Counted from the stretch's first letter, positions 46,224-55,549 are shown. The stretch is 64,000 nucleotides of DNA from Pseudomonas sp. CCC3.1 (GCF_034347405.1 NZ_CP133778.1:2356001-2420000); one strand, 5' to 3'. Program-made: numbers and translations. The notes: generated by a model not told the origin, from the letters alone.

Positions 46224-47189
46224 TCAACGACGTTTACCAAACACCGACTTCGGCGACTTGCCAAAAAAACGGCTAAAGGCCGCGCTGAAGTTGTTCGGGA
46301 ATTTGTAGCCCACTTGATAGGCCGCCTGCGCCACCTGGCAACCACTTTCCAGCAGGGTGTAAGCCTTGCGCATACGCAGTTCGTGCAGCATGCGGTGCGG
46401 GGTAGAGTTGAAGCGGTAGTGCATGCCTTCCTTCAGTTTGAACTCATTGAGCCCCACGGCAGCGCACAGGTAGGGGATGGTCAGTGGCTGGTCCATGTGC
46501 TCGACCATGATGTCTCGGGCGCGGTCGAGCTTTTCGATGTCGACTGCGCTCATGGGCAGGCTTTTATCGCTGGCTGGCGGGCTCAGCAGTTTCAGCTGTT
46601 CGGACAACAGGCTGAGGGTGTGAATGTGCATGTCCAGCTTTGCGGTCACGCCTTGATTGAGGTAGCGGGTCAGGGCGGTGGCATGGCTGGCACTGGCGGC
46701 CGAGGTTTTCTGGAAGGCCAGTTGGCGAACGTGGCCGTTGCCGAGTAATTGATGTGTACGTTGTTCGCCTAGGTAGGTGTTGAGCATGCGCTCACCGATC
46801 AGCACACGCAGCTGGGAGACTGTTGCCCCTGCCTCGTAATAGCGTTCGCCCAGGCTCTGCTGAAACGCGGTGATGGTGGTGTAACCCGAGCGAAATGCCA
46901 CTGCCGAGCCGTCAGCGCCTTTGTAGCCGGAGTCACCCTGCATGCCGAATGTGATCACCAGCATCGGGCGATTGTGCGGGTTGGCGGTTTCTTCGATCAG
47001 GTTGCGCGTGGCGTGATAGCGCGAACGCAACACCATCAGGTCGTTGTCCAGGGTCAGGCGTTCGCAATAGCACTCCCCCAACGCTTCAGGCAATTGCTGG
47101 CGCATCCAGCCGGATTCATCGTGACTGACCCGCCGCGATTGCGTGGTTGCCACTCGGTAAGACTGAGAAATCTTCTGCAAGGCCGCCAT
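46224..47189 (-). CDS. AraC-family regulator of siderophore uptake (PchR-like)
   Basis: The 321-residue regulator has an N-terminal sensor part (MLVITFGMQGDSGYKGADGS) and a C-terminal AraC domain (AAVGLNEFKLKEGMHYRFNS, YQVGYKFPNNFSAAFSRFFG). NEFKLKxGF-like helix and PNNFSxAF are typical of PchR-type regulators that sense a ferric siderophore. It is divergent from a TonB-dependent receptor gene with a Fur-box-like site between, which fits iron-responsive activation of that receptor. Confidence 0.88.
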   Translation of the reverse strand: MAALQKISQSYRVATTQSRRVSHDESGWMRQQLPEALGECYCERLTLDNDLMVLRSRYHATRNLIEETANPHNRPMLVITFGMQGDSGYKGADGSAVAFRSGYTTITAFQQSLGERYYEAGATVSQLRVLIGERMLNTYLGEQRTHQLLGNGHVRQLAFQKTSAASASHATALTRYLNQGVTAKLDMHIHTLSLLSEQLKLLSPPASDKSLPMSAVDIEKLDRARDIMVEHMDQPLTIPYLCAAVGLNEFKLKEGMHYRFNSTPHRMLHELRMRKAYTLLESGCQVAQAAYQVGYKFPNNFSAAFSRFFGKSPKSVFGKRR

Positions 47190-47259
47190 GTTTACTGCCC
47201 TCCCTTGATTTGGCTCCAGCGCGCATACGTATTGATCCGCAATTAATACGTCGCTACAT

Positions 47260-47278
47260 GATAAGTATTCTCATTAGC
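47260..47278. promoter_or_regulatory. Fur-box-like site
   Basis: GATAAGTATTCTCATTAGC matches 14 of 19 positions of the consensus GATAATGATAATCATTATC. It lies in the 157-base region between the divergent AraC regulator and TonB receptor genes, where Fur would repress both under iron-replete conditions. Binding is inferred. Confidence 0.65.
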
Positions 47279-47346
47279 TAATAGCATGTTTCCCACGCAA
47301 CAGCCATCGCCAGCACCCGGCAATGGCGTGATTAATGAGGGGGAGC

Positions 47347-49341
47347 ATGATGAACAGCTATGTCGTTAAAGCCAGCGCCTACACCCTATGTATCGGTGGC
47401 TGGTTGGGAAGTGCGGTGACATTCGCCGCCCAGACTGAATTGCAGCCGGTCATGGTCACGGCCAATAAGATCGAGCAGGAACAGGAGCAGGTTCCGGCCA
47501 GTCTGTCTGTGATCAGCGGTGACGATCTGCGCAAAGGGGCGATTGATGATTTGGCACGTCTGGCCCAGGTCACGCCGGGGTTCACTTTCCAGCCGTTTGG
47601 CCAGTCAGGCACCAACTTGCCGGTGGTGCGTGGCCTGACCTCCAGCCCTACGGCGTTCTCGTCGTCCATGTTGATGCTGGTGGACGGTGTCCCCACGCTG
47701 ATGGCTCAAGGGTTCGACCACAACTTGTTGGGTGTGGAGCGCATAGAGATACTTCGCGGGCCGCAGTCGACCCTTTACGGGCGTAACGCCGAAGCCGGGG
47801 TGTTGAGCATTCATACCCGCCAGCCCGGCGCACAACCGTATGCACGTATCGAAGCCGGCATCGGCAGTCGCGACCAGCGCACCCTGAGCGCAGAGGCGAG
47901 CACTGCACTGATTCCCGATACCTTGTACGCCGGTGTCTCGGGTCAGTGGCTTGAACAAGACGGCTTTATTGATAACCGCTACCTGGGCGGCAAAGCCGAT
48001 GACCGCGAGCGCCATAGCGCGCGGATGATGCTGCGTTGGACCCCAAGCCTGGCGACTGACATTAACCTGCGCTACAGCCGTCAGGATTATCGCGATGGCG
48101 CCTCGCTCTGGGGCGCAGTCAATGAGAGTCATCGTGACGTGCGTTCGGGCACACCCAGCTGGAACCATTCCAGTGGCCGAAGCTTGTCGCTGGATGTGCT
48201 GCATGAGTTTGATTCGGGGCTCAAGCTGCGCTCCATCACGGCGCGCAACGACTTTTATGACCGGGTCCAGCAGGACACCGACTTCATGCCGGCTGACCTG
48301 TTCCACCTACGGCGCAATTACCACATGAATACCCTGTCCCAAGAGTTTCGTCTGGAAGGGCAGTGGGGCGATAACCAATGGCTGCTCGGTACCTATGCCG
48401 ACCGCGATGACCACGACCTGTCGTACCAGCAAAAACTGCCTGCTAGCCTGACTCAAACCGATGTCACGCTGGGTGGTAACACCACGGCATTGTTTGGCCA
48501 GTGGCTGGCGCCGCTGACGGATCGCTGGACCTTGACCCTGGGTGCCCGCGTCGAGCAGGACAAGGTGCAGATCGACCCGGCCATCGGCAGCAGCCAGAGC
48601 GCTAAATGGCAACGCTTCACCCCCAAGCTGGCGCTGCAATACGAATGGCAACCTGATGCATATCTCTATGGCAGTTATGCTGAAGGCTTCCGTGCCGGTG
48701 GTTTTAATGCGTTCTCCAGTGCCGCCAACTATCCCGGGTACGACCCCGAGAAGGTCAAGACCTACGAGGTCGGCGCCAAGGGCTGGCTCGACGACAAGCG
48801 CTTGCGTTATTCGGCGGCGCTGTACTGGATGGACATCAGCGACATGCAGGTGCAACAGATCATCCAGCCCGGCTTGGTGTACATCACCAACGCCGCATCG
48901 GCTCGCTCCACCGGGCTCGATTTAGAAGCTGAATACCTGTTCGACGATAACTGGCGGGTGGTCAGCTCAGTCGGTTTGAACCGCACCCGTTTCGAGCGCT
49001 TCAGCGAAGGCAGCAATGATTACAAGGGTAATCGCAACCCCTTCGCCCCAGACTTCACGGCTCACGTCAGTCTGCGTTACGACGCCCCTGCGGGTTGGTA
49101 CACCCAGGGCGGTGTCAGCGCCATTGGCAAAACCTACCTGGACTCGGCCAACCAGTACAGCCGGGGTGGCTACGGCCTGATCGACCTGAGTGCCGGTTAC
49201 GACTTCAGCCACTACGGCCTATCCGTCTACGTGAAAAACGCGGCTGACAAGCGCTATGACGCGGTCGGCTACCTCAGCGGCACCGCGCGGGTTTACAGCC
49301 CGCCACGGGAAATCGGCCTGCGACTCAGCTACGAAATGTGA
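47347..49341 (+). CDS. TonB-dependent outer-membrane receptor (siderophore type)
   Basis: The product imports a ferric chelate across the outer membrane with TonB energy. It has a signal peptide (SAYTLCIGGWLGSAVTFAA), a TonB-box-like ELQPVMVTA, a plug domain (VRGL, MLMLVDGVPTL, RIEILRGPQSTLYGRNAEAG) and a beta-barrel ending in RLSYEM with a terminal aromatic-rich strand. AGGGGGAG precedes adjacent ATGs at 47347 and 47350. It is followed directly by a methyltransferase and an FptX-like permease gene. The ligand, perhaps a foreign siderophore, is unknown. Confidence 0.92.
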   Translation: MMNSYVVKASAYTLCIGGWLGSAVTFAAQTELQPVMVTANKIEQEQEQVPASLSVISGDDLRKGAIDDLARLAQVTPGFTFQPFGQSGTNLPVVRGLTSSPTAFSSSMLMLVDGVPTLMAQGFDHNLLGVERIEILRGPQSTLYGRNAEAGVLSIHTRQPGAQPYARIEAGIGSRDQRTLSAEASTALIPDTLYAGVSGQWLEQDGFIDNRYLGGKADDRERHSARMMLRWTPSLATDINLRYSRQDYRDGASLWGAVNESHRDVRSGTPSWNHSSGRSLSLDVLHEFDSGLKLRSITARNDFYDRVQQDTDFMPADLFHLRRNYHMNTLSQEFRLEGQWGDNQWLLGTYADRDDHDLSYQQKLPASLTQTDVTLGGNTTALFGQWLAPLTDRWTLTLGARVEQDKVQIDPAIGSSQSAKWQRFTPKLALQYEWQPDAYLYGSYAEGFRAGGFNAFSSAANYPGYDPEKVKTYEVGAKGWLDDKRLRYSAALYWMDISDMQVQQIIQPGLVYITNAASARSTGLDLEAEYLFDDNWRVVSSVGLNRTRFERFSEGSNDYKGNRNPFAPDFTAHVSLRYDAPAGWYTQGGVSAIGKTYLDSANQYSRGGYGLIDLSAGYDFSHYGLSVYVKNAADKRYDAVGYLSGTARVYSPPREIGLRLSYEM

Positions 49342-49353
49342 GGGATGAACACC

Positions 49354-50394
49354 ATGAACGCGATCAACCTGGCCACGCCGCATGCGTTGCAACCGTACTG
49401 GGACCTGACCTTGGCGGCGGTACGCGCCGATGCCCTGCGCATTGCGCTGGACTGGCAGTTATTCAACCTGTTGCACACGCCGAACACGGCCCAAGCCGTT
49501 GCCCGCCAGTTGCAACTCGACCCGGACAACACCGGCTACTGGCTGGAATTGTTATGGAGTATGGGCTTGCTGGTGCGCGATGAGTACCTGCCCGCCCAGT
49601 ACCTCAATTCGGCGCTGGCCAGCGAGTACCTGCGCGCTGATGCGCCGCACTATTGCGGCGATGCCTGGGGCTTTCGTCTGCAGGGTTTGCGGCATTTTGG
49701 CGGTCAACTGGGCGATCAGGTGCGCAACGGCACACCCTGCGGTCAGGCACCGAAGGTCGCGACCAACATTGACAACTGGACGCTGGCCGCGCGCGTGCAG
49801 ATCGCACAGGAACAACGAGCAGTGACCGTGGGCGTCGCGTTGCGCCTGATGGCTCAAGTGCCAGAATTTCAAAGCGCGCGACGCTTGCTGGATCTGGGAG
49901 GAGGGCCGGGGCTGGTGGCCATCGCCCTGGCTGAGGCCAATCAGATGCTGAGGGGGGAGGTGTTCGACTTTCCCCAGACCGTCGCCGTGGCGGCGGAAAA
50001 TATCCGGCTCGCCGGGCTGGAACAGCGGCTTCAGGTGCGGGGTGGTGACGTGGCCAGCGATACGATCGGTGAGGACTATGACCTGATCTGGTGTTCATCG
50101 GTGCTGCATTTTGTGCCGGACATGGCCGCAACCTTGGCCAAGATGCATGCGGCGCTGCGCCCCGGTGGGGTCTTGGTCTGTGCTCATGCCGAGATACCGG
50201 CAGCGGCAGAGCACGCTCAACGGGTGATGCCGTACTACCTGTCAATGCAAATGCTCAGCCGTCACGTGACCCGCGCCGGTGATTTGGGCGAGGCGTTGCG
50301 TCAAGCCGGTTTTGTGCATATCGAGCACTACCCCGAGGTGGCCTTTGCCGTGACCCCGGTGTCGGTGCTGGTAGCGCGTCGGAGCGCCTCATGA
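49354..50394 (+). CDS. SAM-dependent methyltransferase in siderophore uptake operon
   Basis: This is a class I methyltransferase with an N-terminal helical dimerisation part (TLAAVRADALRIALDWQLF) and a SAM-binding core (RRLLDLGGGPGLVAIALAEA, DFPQTVAVA, YDLIWCSSVLHFVPD), resembling O-methyltransferase family 2. GAGGG at 49340-49344 suits ATG 49354 better than ATG 49345. It sits between receptor and permease genes, so it may modify the imported siderophore or a related ligand. That role is inference. Confidence 0.85.
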   Translation: MNAINLATPHALQPYWDLTLAAVRADALRIALDWQLFNLLHTPNTAQAVARQLQLDPDNTGYWLELLWSMGLLVRDEYLPAQYLNSALASEYLRADAPHYCGDAWGFRLQGLRHFGGQLGDQVRNGTPCGQAPKVATNIDNWTLAARVQIAQEQRAVTVGVALRLMAQVPEFQSARRLLDLGGGPGLVAIALAEANQMLRGEVFDFPQTVAVAAENIRLAGLEQRLQVRGGDVASDTIGEDYDLIWCSSVLHFVPDMAATLAKMHAALRPGGVLVCAHAEIPAAAEHAQRVMPYYLSMQMLSRHVTRAGDLGEALRQAGFVHIEHYPEVAFAVTPVSVLVARRSAS

Positions 50395-51635
50395 GCCAAT
50401 TGCCGGGAGCTGCAACCTGGCGTCTGCAACTGTTGTTCGGCTGGCTGAATTTTGTATTGGTCGTGCCCAGCATCTACCTGATGCTGGGCTTGCCTCTGGT
50501 CATGCGCGAGCACGGCTGGTCCGGCACCGATATCGGCTTGTTTCAGTTGGCCGGGCTGCCAGCGGTGTTCAAGTTTCTCCTGGCCTTGCCTGTGCAGCGC
50601 TACCGTACGGCGCGCAGCCACTATCGGCTCTGGGCGCTGGCACTGTGCTGGCTGCTGGCCGTGTTGTTGGTACTGGCCAGCCAGCAGGCCATTACCGCTA
50701 ATCGCTGGTACCTGTTCGGGCTGGCATTTTCTTGCGCCGGGTTGGCGACCTGGGCCGACATCCCGGTGAACGCGCTGGCGATCAAGCTACTGGCTCCGTC
50801 GCAGCAGATTCGTGCCGGGAGCATCCGTTCGGCGGCGCTGTTTCTGGGGGCGATTGTCGGCGCCGGAGTGATGCTGCTGGTACAGAGTCGCTGGGGGTGG
50901 CAGGCGCCTTTTCTGTTGATGGCGGCCGGTTTACTGCTGACCCTGTTGCCGCTGGCTCTGCTGCGAGAAGAGCCGCAGACAAGCGTGGCAATCGAGCCTG
51001 TGAAGCCTGTCATGGCTGACTGGTCTGGCTACTTTCGCCAGCCCGGTGCCCGCATATGGACCTGGGTGCTGCTGAGCAGTTTTCCCTTCGTCGGTGCCGC
51101 GTGGCTCTATCTCAAGCCGTTGCTGCTTGACCTGGGTATGGCCGCACCCAACGTTGCGCTGGTCGCGGGCATCGGCGGTGGCGTAGTGGGCGCACTTGCC
51201 AGCGTGCTGGGTGGCGCAGTGGTGCGGCGTATTGGACCAGGACGCGCCATCCCGCTGTTTATGCTGTGGGCCTTGTTCGCCCTGCTGGCGATGACCGCCG
51301 CGGCAGGTTTGCAGGCGGGCGTGGGCTGGTGGGTGGTGTCGGCGTTCCTGCTCGCGACGGCCATGGGGGCGGTGTCGACCCTGGTGTTTGCGCTGATGAT
51401 GTTTTATTCGCGTGAACATCGCCAGGCGGCTGACTACGGGTTGCAAGCCAGCCTTTTCGTCATCACGCGTATGACCGTGCCGATTGCCGCTGGCGTGCTG
51501 CTTGACCATAGCGGCTACGTGGGCATGCTGGCGGGCTTGTCCCTGGCAATGCTTGTGGTCTGTTGCGTGGCGCTGGCGTCTCGGCGTTCGATCTTGCTGG
51601 CTACGCAAAGTCGGCTTGATGGCGGAACGTCTTGA
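50391..51635 (+). CDS. MFS permease of the RhtX/FptX siderophore-transporter type
   Basis: The 414-residue, about 12-segment permease has the RhtX/FptX-like N-terminus (LFGWLNFVLVVPSIYLMLGL, LVMREHGWSGTDIGLFQLAG) and inner motifs RIGPGRAIPLFML and EHRQAADYGLQASL. Such proteins carry ferric siderophores over the inner membrane without an ABC system. Its ATG overlaps the methyltransferase stop (ATGA). The last 121 bases overlap the convergent XRE gene. Confidence 0.88.
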   Translation: MSQLPGAATWRLQLLFGWLNFVLVVPSIYLMLGLPLVMREHGWSGTDIGLFQLAGLPAVFKFLLALPVQRYRTARSHYRLWALALCWLLAVLLVLASQQAITANRWYLFGLAFSCAGLATWADIPVNALAIKLLAPSQQIRAGSIRSAALFLGAIVGAGVMLLVQSRWGWQAPFLLMAAGLLLTLLPLALLREEPQTSVAIEPVKPVMADWSGYFRQPGARIWTWVLLSSFPFVGAAWLYLKPLLLDLGMAAPNVALVAGIGGGVVGALASVLGGAVVRRIGPGRAIPLFMLWALFALLAMTAAAGLQAGVGWWVVSAFLLATAMGAVSTLVFALMMFYSREHRQAADYGLQASLFVITRMTVPIAAGVLLDHSGYVGMLAGLSLAMLVVCCVALASRRSILLATQSRLDGGTS

Positions 51636-52441
51636 TCAGTCAGTGAGCGTTCGTAAGCCTCGGTCATGATCTGCCAGGTATTCGCATCAGCAGGGATCAA
51701 GTGCTCGATGCGCAAAGACGTGACGGTGATGTCAAGCGGCATGCCGAACGTGGTAAAGGTCGACATAAAATTCAAATCGCCGTGCGGGGAGTTGATGCGG
51801 GTCAGCACCAGTGGCGGCAACTCATTGGCGACCAGGGCGGGGGAGGCTGGGGTGTCGAGGCTTGCCAGCAGATTCGCCAGGGCTGGGTTGTCCAAGGCTT
51901 CTCGTGTTGCCCTTTGCCATGCCAGGCTTCTGATTTCCTCTGCGTTGAGCAAATGGTCGCCCAGACCGCCCGGCTGTAACAGCGTGACCAGCAAATTCAA
52001 GGGCTGCGCCGAATCTGCGGGCAGCCCTAGCAGCTCGAACAGCACGCGAGTGCTGGCGTTGGCGGCCAGGACTTCCCAGTCGCTGCCCAACACAATCGCC
52101 GGGGCCGGGTTATTGGCGTGCAGCACATGGGTGATAGCGTCACGCACGGCGTCCATGGCGGGAGACGCGAGTGGCGTCGTTTCGTAGCGCGGCGCATACC
52201 CGGACGCCAGAAACACGCTGTTGCATTGCTCAAGAGGGGCTTCCAGGGCCATCAGCAGGTTATGCAGCGTGCCGGGGCTTGGCTTGGCGCGGCCTGTCTC
52301 GATGCAACTCAAATGGCGTTGGGACACCCCCGTGATCAGGGCCAGGTCCAACTGGCTCAACCTGGCTTGGCGACGGAGCTGACGCAGCAGCGGGCCAGCG
52401 TTGGTCGGGGTGGTAACGAGAGGGAAAGGTCGAGTGCTCAT
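51515..52441 (-). CDS. XRE-family regulator with MmyB-like ligand domain
   Basis: The 308-residue protein has an N-terminal XRE helix-turn-helix (RLSQLDLALITGVSQRHLSC, ETGRAKPSPGTLHNLL) and a MmyB-type ligand-binding domain (APAIVLGSDWEVLAANAST, LRIEHLIPADANTWQIM). The C-terminal ~40 residues after QDVPPSS are poorly conserved in character and lie over the 3' end of the convergent MFS gene, so the true end may have been extended by stop loss. No obvious target gene is adjacent. Confidence 0.85.
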   Translation of the reverse strand: MSTRPFPLVTTPTNAGPLLRQLRRQARLSQLDLALITGVSQRHLSCIETGRAKPSPGTLHNLLMALEAPLEQCNSVFLASGYAPRYETTPLASPAMDAVRDAITHVLHANNPAPAIVLGSDWEVLAANASTRVLFELLGLPADSAQPLNLLVTLLQPGGLGDHLLNAEEIRSLAWQRATREALDNPALANLLASLDTPASPALVANELPPLVLTRINSPHGDLNFMSTFTTFGMPLDITVTSLRIEHLIPADANTWQIMTEAYERSLTDQDVPPSSRLCVASKIERRDASATQQTTSIARDKPASMPT

Positions 52442-52561
52442 GCGTTAACTCTGGCAGTGCGGGTGGGCTGAGTCCATGACCTCTGAGGTCATTGCTGACG
52501 CGCCAAAAGTACCACTAACGTGGCGTACCGATCACCCGCTTCAGTTTTCCAGGATGAAGAC

Positions 52562-52879
52562 ATGACCAAACCTTATTTAGCACTCGCCGCCTTGCTGAGC
52601 TTCTCTGTGTACACGGGTTATACGATGTTGCTGGCCGACCAGTCGCTTATTGAGTTTGGCCTCGGACTGATGTCGAGTCCGGATACCGCGCAGGTCGTTA
52701 TTGACCTGTATCTGATGGCTGCCTTGGCCTGCCTCTGGATGTACCGGGATGCGCGTTCCAAAGGCAGATCGCTCATCTCGGTACTGCCTTACGCAGTGCT
52801 TACGGCAGTTTTCGTCTGCATAGGCCCGCTGTTGTACATCGTGGTCAATGGGTTCTCTGGCTCAAGGCGCGAAGCATGA
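52562..52879 (+). CDS. Small membrane protein (DUF2834-like)
   Basis: The 105-residue protein has three hydrophobic segments: an N-terminal one (LALAALLSFSVYTGYTMLL), one around VVIDLYLMAALACLWMYRDA and one near PYAVLTAVFVCIGPLLYIVV. The layout fits DUF2834 proteins of unknown function. AGGATGAAG precedes ATG 52562. It is coupled by an ATGA overlap to the MAPEG gene downstream. Confidence 0.78.
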   Translation: MTKPYLALAALLSFSVYTGYTMLLADQSLIEFGLGLMSSPDTAQVVIDLYLMAALACLWMYRDARSKGRSLISVLPYAVLTAVFVCIGPLLYIVVNGFSGSRREA

Positions 52880-53325
52880 ACAGCATGCTGTCTGTTTATG
52901 CGCTTTGCGTGGTGGTGCTGTGTGTGAAGATGGTGGCGATCTCGTGCTATCAGGGGTTCTATCGCATCAGCTCCCTTGCATTCACCAACAGTGAAGATGC
53001 GCGCTACTTCAATCGTCCTGTTCATCACCACGAGCTGCCGCAAGTCTGTCGCGCGGCAAAAGCCTGGGCAAATGATCTGGAGAACATTCCCTTGTTCTTT
53101 GTGCTGGGCGGGTTGTGTTGTGTGTTGGCGACGTGGAGTGTCCCCGCAATTGGGTTGTTTTGCCTATTCACGGTGGCCCGGGTGCTGCATACGGTTCTTT
53201 ATTTGGCGGGTTGGCAGCCTTGGCGAACGGTTGCTTATGCGGTCGGTATCGTTTGTTTATCAGGCTTGGCGGGGATGGTTGCGTATAAGGCGACTGTAGG
53301 AGCGAGCTTGCTCGCGATCTTTTAA
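52876..53325 (+). CDS. MAPEG-family membrane protein
   Basis: MAPEG proteins are four-helix membrane enzymes, often glutathione transferases/peroxidases. The 149-residue product has the family segments RVCRAAKAWANDLENIPLFF-like (here QVCRAAKAWANDLENIP), TVARVLHTVLYLAGWQPWRT and four hydrophobic stretches. The last ten residues (TVGASLLAIF) are encoded by a REP element that also supplies the stop codon, so the natural C-terminus was replaced or extended by the repeat. Confidence 0.85.
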   Translation: MNSMLSVYALCVVVLCVKMVAISCYQGFYRISSLAFTNSEDARYFNRPVHHHELPQVCRAAKAWANDLENIPLFFVLGGLCCVLATWSVPAIGLFCLFTVARVLHTVLYLAGWQPWRTVAYAVGIVCLSGLAGMVAYKATVGASLLAIF

Positions 53326-53361
53326 AAATCAAAAGATCGCGAGGCAAGCTCGCTCCTACAG
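53294..53361. repeat. Pseudomonas REP pair (REPIN-like)
   Basis: CTGTAGGAGCGAGCTTGCTC faces GCAAGCTCGCTCCTACAG as inverted arms around CGCGATCTTTTAAAAATC. It includes the last codons of the MAPEG gene and lies before the convergent permease gene, where it may end both transcripts. Confidence 0.9.
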
Positions 53362-53383
53362 GGGGTGTATTGGCAGGCGTGTG

Positions 53384-54208
53384 TTATTCAGTCCTGGCAC
53401 CACGAAGGCGCTCGGTTCTGCGTCGCAACACTTCCATGGCCAGCAGTAACAGCAATGCACAGAGCACCATCATGGTTGCCGCCGCTGCGATGGTCGGGTT
53501 GAGGTTTTCCTTGATGCCCGCAAACATTTGCATCGGCAGGGTGCGTTGCGTTGGGCTGGCCAGAAACAACGTCACCACGACTTCGTCAAACGAGGTGGCG
53601 AAGGCGAACAGCGCACCGCTCAATACTCCGGGGGCAATGAGGGGCAGGGTCACGCGTTTGAAGCCATACCAGGGCGTCGCGCCAAGGCTGGCAGCCGCGC
53701 GCGTGTAGTTGCGGTCGTAGCCTTCAAGGGTGGCGTTGACGGTGATGACCACAAAAGGCACACCCAACACGGCGTGGGCGATCACCAGGCCCAGGTAGCT
53801 GTTAAGCAGCCCCCAGCTGGCAAAAAAGAAGTACATCCCGACCGCCACGATGACCACGGGCGCCACCATCGGTGAAATCATGATCGCCATGACCAGCGCT
53901 TTGCCGCGAAATTCTCCCCGAGAAAGTCCGACCGACGCCAAGGTACCCAATACCGTGGCCAGCAGGGTGGCGGCCGGGGCAATTTTCAAGCTGTTCAGCA
54001 GGGCTGGCATCCAGTCGTTGGAGCTGAAAAACTCGCGATACCAACGCAACGAAAATCCGCTCAGCGGGTAGCTCAGAAAGGAGCCCGCATTGAATGACAG
54101 CGGCACGATGACCAAGATGGGAATGATCAGGAACATCAGCAGAGCCAGGCTGTAGACGCTTAACAGCGGGCGCAGCACACGGATCTCAAGCGGTTCGACA
54201 TGCTTCAT
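53384..54208 (-). CDS. Pot-type ABC importer permease (PotC-like)
   Basis: Inner-membrane permease of 274 residues with the PotC pattern: MFLIIPILVIVPLSFNAGSF, the ATPase-contact loop RAAASLGATPWYGFKRVTLP and ATSFDEVVVTLFLASP. GAGGAG precedes ATG 54208. It is the last gene of the minus-strand importer operon (ATPase, binding protein, PotB-like, PotC-like). The substrate is probably a cationic amine or amino acid. Confidence 0.92.
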   Translation of the reverse strand: MKHVEPLEIRVLRPLLSVYSLALLMFLIIPILVIVPLSFNAGSFLSYPLSGFSLRWYREFFSSNDWMPALLNSLKIAPAATLLATVLGTLASVGLSRGEFRGKALVMAIMISPMVAPVVIVAVGMYFFFASWGLLNSYLGLVIAHAVLGVPFVVITVNATLEGYDRNYTRAAASLGATPWYGFKRVTLPLIAPGVLSGALFAFATSFDEVVVTLFLASPTQRTLPMQMFAGIKENLNPTIAAAATMMVLCALLLLLAMEVLRRRTERLRGARTE

Positions 54209-54218
54209 TGCAGTCTCC

Positions 54219-55466
54219 TCAGGCAGCGCGATTAGCAGGGCGCGAGATCCTCGCGTACACCCAGTACAACAACAGCACGATAATCAGCAACTGGCCGCCC
54301 AGCGCGGTGGCCATGCCCCAGTTGATGGTGGTGTTGGTGTAGTACGCGACGAAGTAGCTAAGCATTTGGTCGCCCGGCCCACCCAGCAGTGCCGGGGTGA
54401 TGTAGTAACCAATCGCCATGATGAACACCAGCAACGCGCCAGCGGTGACACCGGCATAGGTCTGCGGCAGGTAGACCCGCCGAAATGCCGTGTACGGGTG
54501 GGCGCCCAGTGAGATCGCTGCGCGCTCGTAGCGTGAGTCGATGCCTTTCATCACGGCATACAGCGGCAGGATGAGAAAGGGCAGCAAAATGTGGGTCATC
54601 GAAATCAGTACCCCCGCCCGGTTGAAGACCAGTTGCAGCGGCTTGTCGAGGATGCCCAGGTCAATCAGCGAGTTGTTGATCAGGCCGCCCGATTGCAAGA
54701 GCACAATCCAGCTTGCCGTGCGTACGATCAGCGATGTCCAGAACGGCAGCAGTACCAATATCAGCAACAGATTGGCGCGGCGGGCGGGTTGGCGCGAAAG
54801 CCAGTAGGCCAGTGGGTAACCCAACAGGACACAGAGCACCGTCACCAGGGCGGCTATGGTCAGCGAACGTTTGAGTACATCCACATACAGCGCTTTATCC
54901 GGCGCTACGGCGCGGATTTGACCTGCGTCCATCTTCAGGTCGAAGGCTGCCAGCCAATACAGACTGGTATAGGGTTTGCCGAGTTGCTTGAGGGTTGACC
55001 AGGTCTTGATGTCGCCCAGCGCTGGCACGCCGTTTATCAAGGTCTCGCGAACCGGGCTTGCGTCGGCCGGTAACCGGCTCAATACCGCGGTCGGCAGGCT
55101 CCGCAAGCTGGCACTTTCGTAGCCCAGCCGACGATTGAGTGCAAACAGCTGACCTTGGGCACGCGCCGTGCGCAGGTCTTGGCCGAACGTACTGAAGACA
55201 GCCTCTGGAGGCAGTGTTGTACCGTCCCAGCTGTCCAGTAATTTCAAGGTGTTTGGCAGGGCGTTGACGACCTCCGGGTTTTCTACGCTCTTGGTCAGCA
55301 GCGAGCCGATGGGGGTTATAAAACCTGCGACCAGCAATACCAGCAGAGGCAGGATGAGCAGCATCGAACGTCGCGTGTAAGCACGTTTGTTGGCCTGTAG
55401 TCGTTGCTGTAATCGTTGCGTCTGAACCACTGACGGCGCCGATTCTAAGGCTAGCGCTTCGGACAT
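54219..55466 (-). CDS. Pot-type ABC importer permease (PotB-like)
   Basis: Permease of 415 residues, longer than usual PotB because of a periplasmic insert of about 150 residues after the first membrane segment (LILPLLVLLVAGFITPIGSL). The C-terminal part has LLPFWTSLIVRTASWIVLLQ and RAAISLGAHPYTAFRRVYLP. I use ATG 55466 (MSEALALES), with AAGGAG upstream. It forms a heterodimer with the PotC-like protein. Confidence 0.9.
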   Translation of the reverse strand: MSEALALESAPSVVQTQRLQQRLQANKRAYTRRSMLLILPLLVLLVAGFITPIGSLLTKSVENPEVVNALPNTLKLLDSWDGTTLPPEAVFSTFGQDLRTARAQGQLFALNRRLGYESASLRSLPTAVLSRLPADASPVRETLINGVPALGDIKTWSTLKQLGKPYTSLYWLAAFDLKMDAGQIRAVAPDKALYVDVLKRSLTIAALVTVLCVLLGYPLAYWLSRQPARRANLLLILVLLPFWTSLIVRTASWIVLLQSGGLINNSLIDLGILDKPLQLVFNRAGVLISMTHILLPFLILPLYAVMKGIDSRYERAAISLGAHPYTAFRRVYLPQTYAGVTAGALLVFIMAIGYYITPALLGGPGDQMLSYFVAYYTNTTINWGMATALGGQLLIIVLLLYWVYARISRPANRAA

Positions 55467-55549
55467 GAGGGAGTCTCCTTTCGTCAACAGGGCCCGGACA
55501 CGGCGGCCATACAGGCTGAAACGGTCCGGGCAGTCTGTGGGGCTATCGA

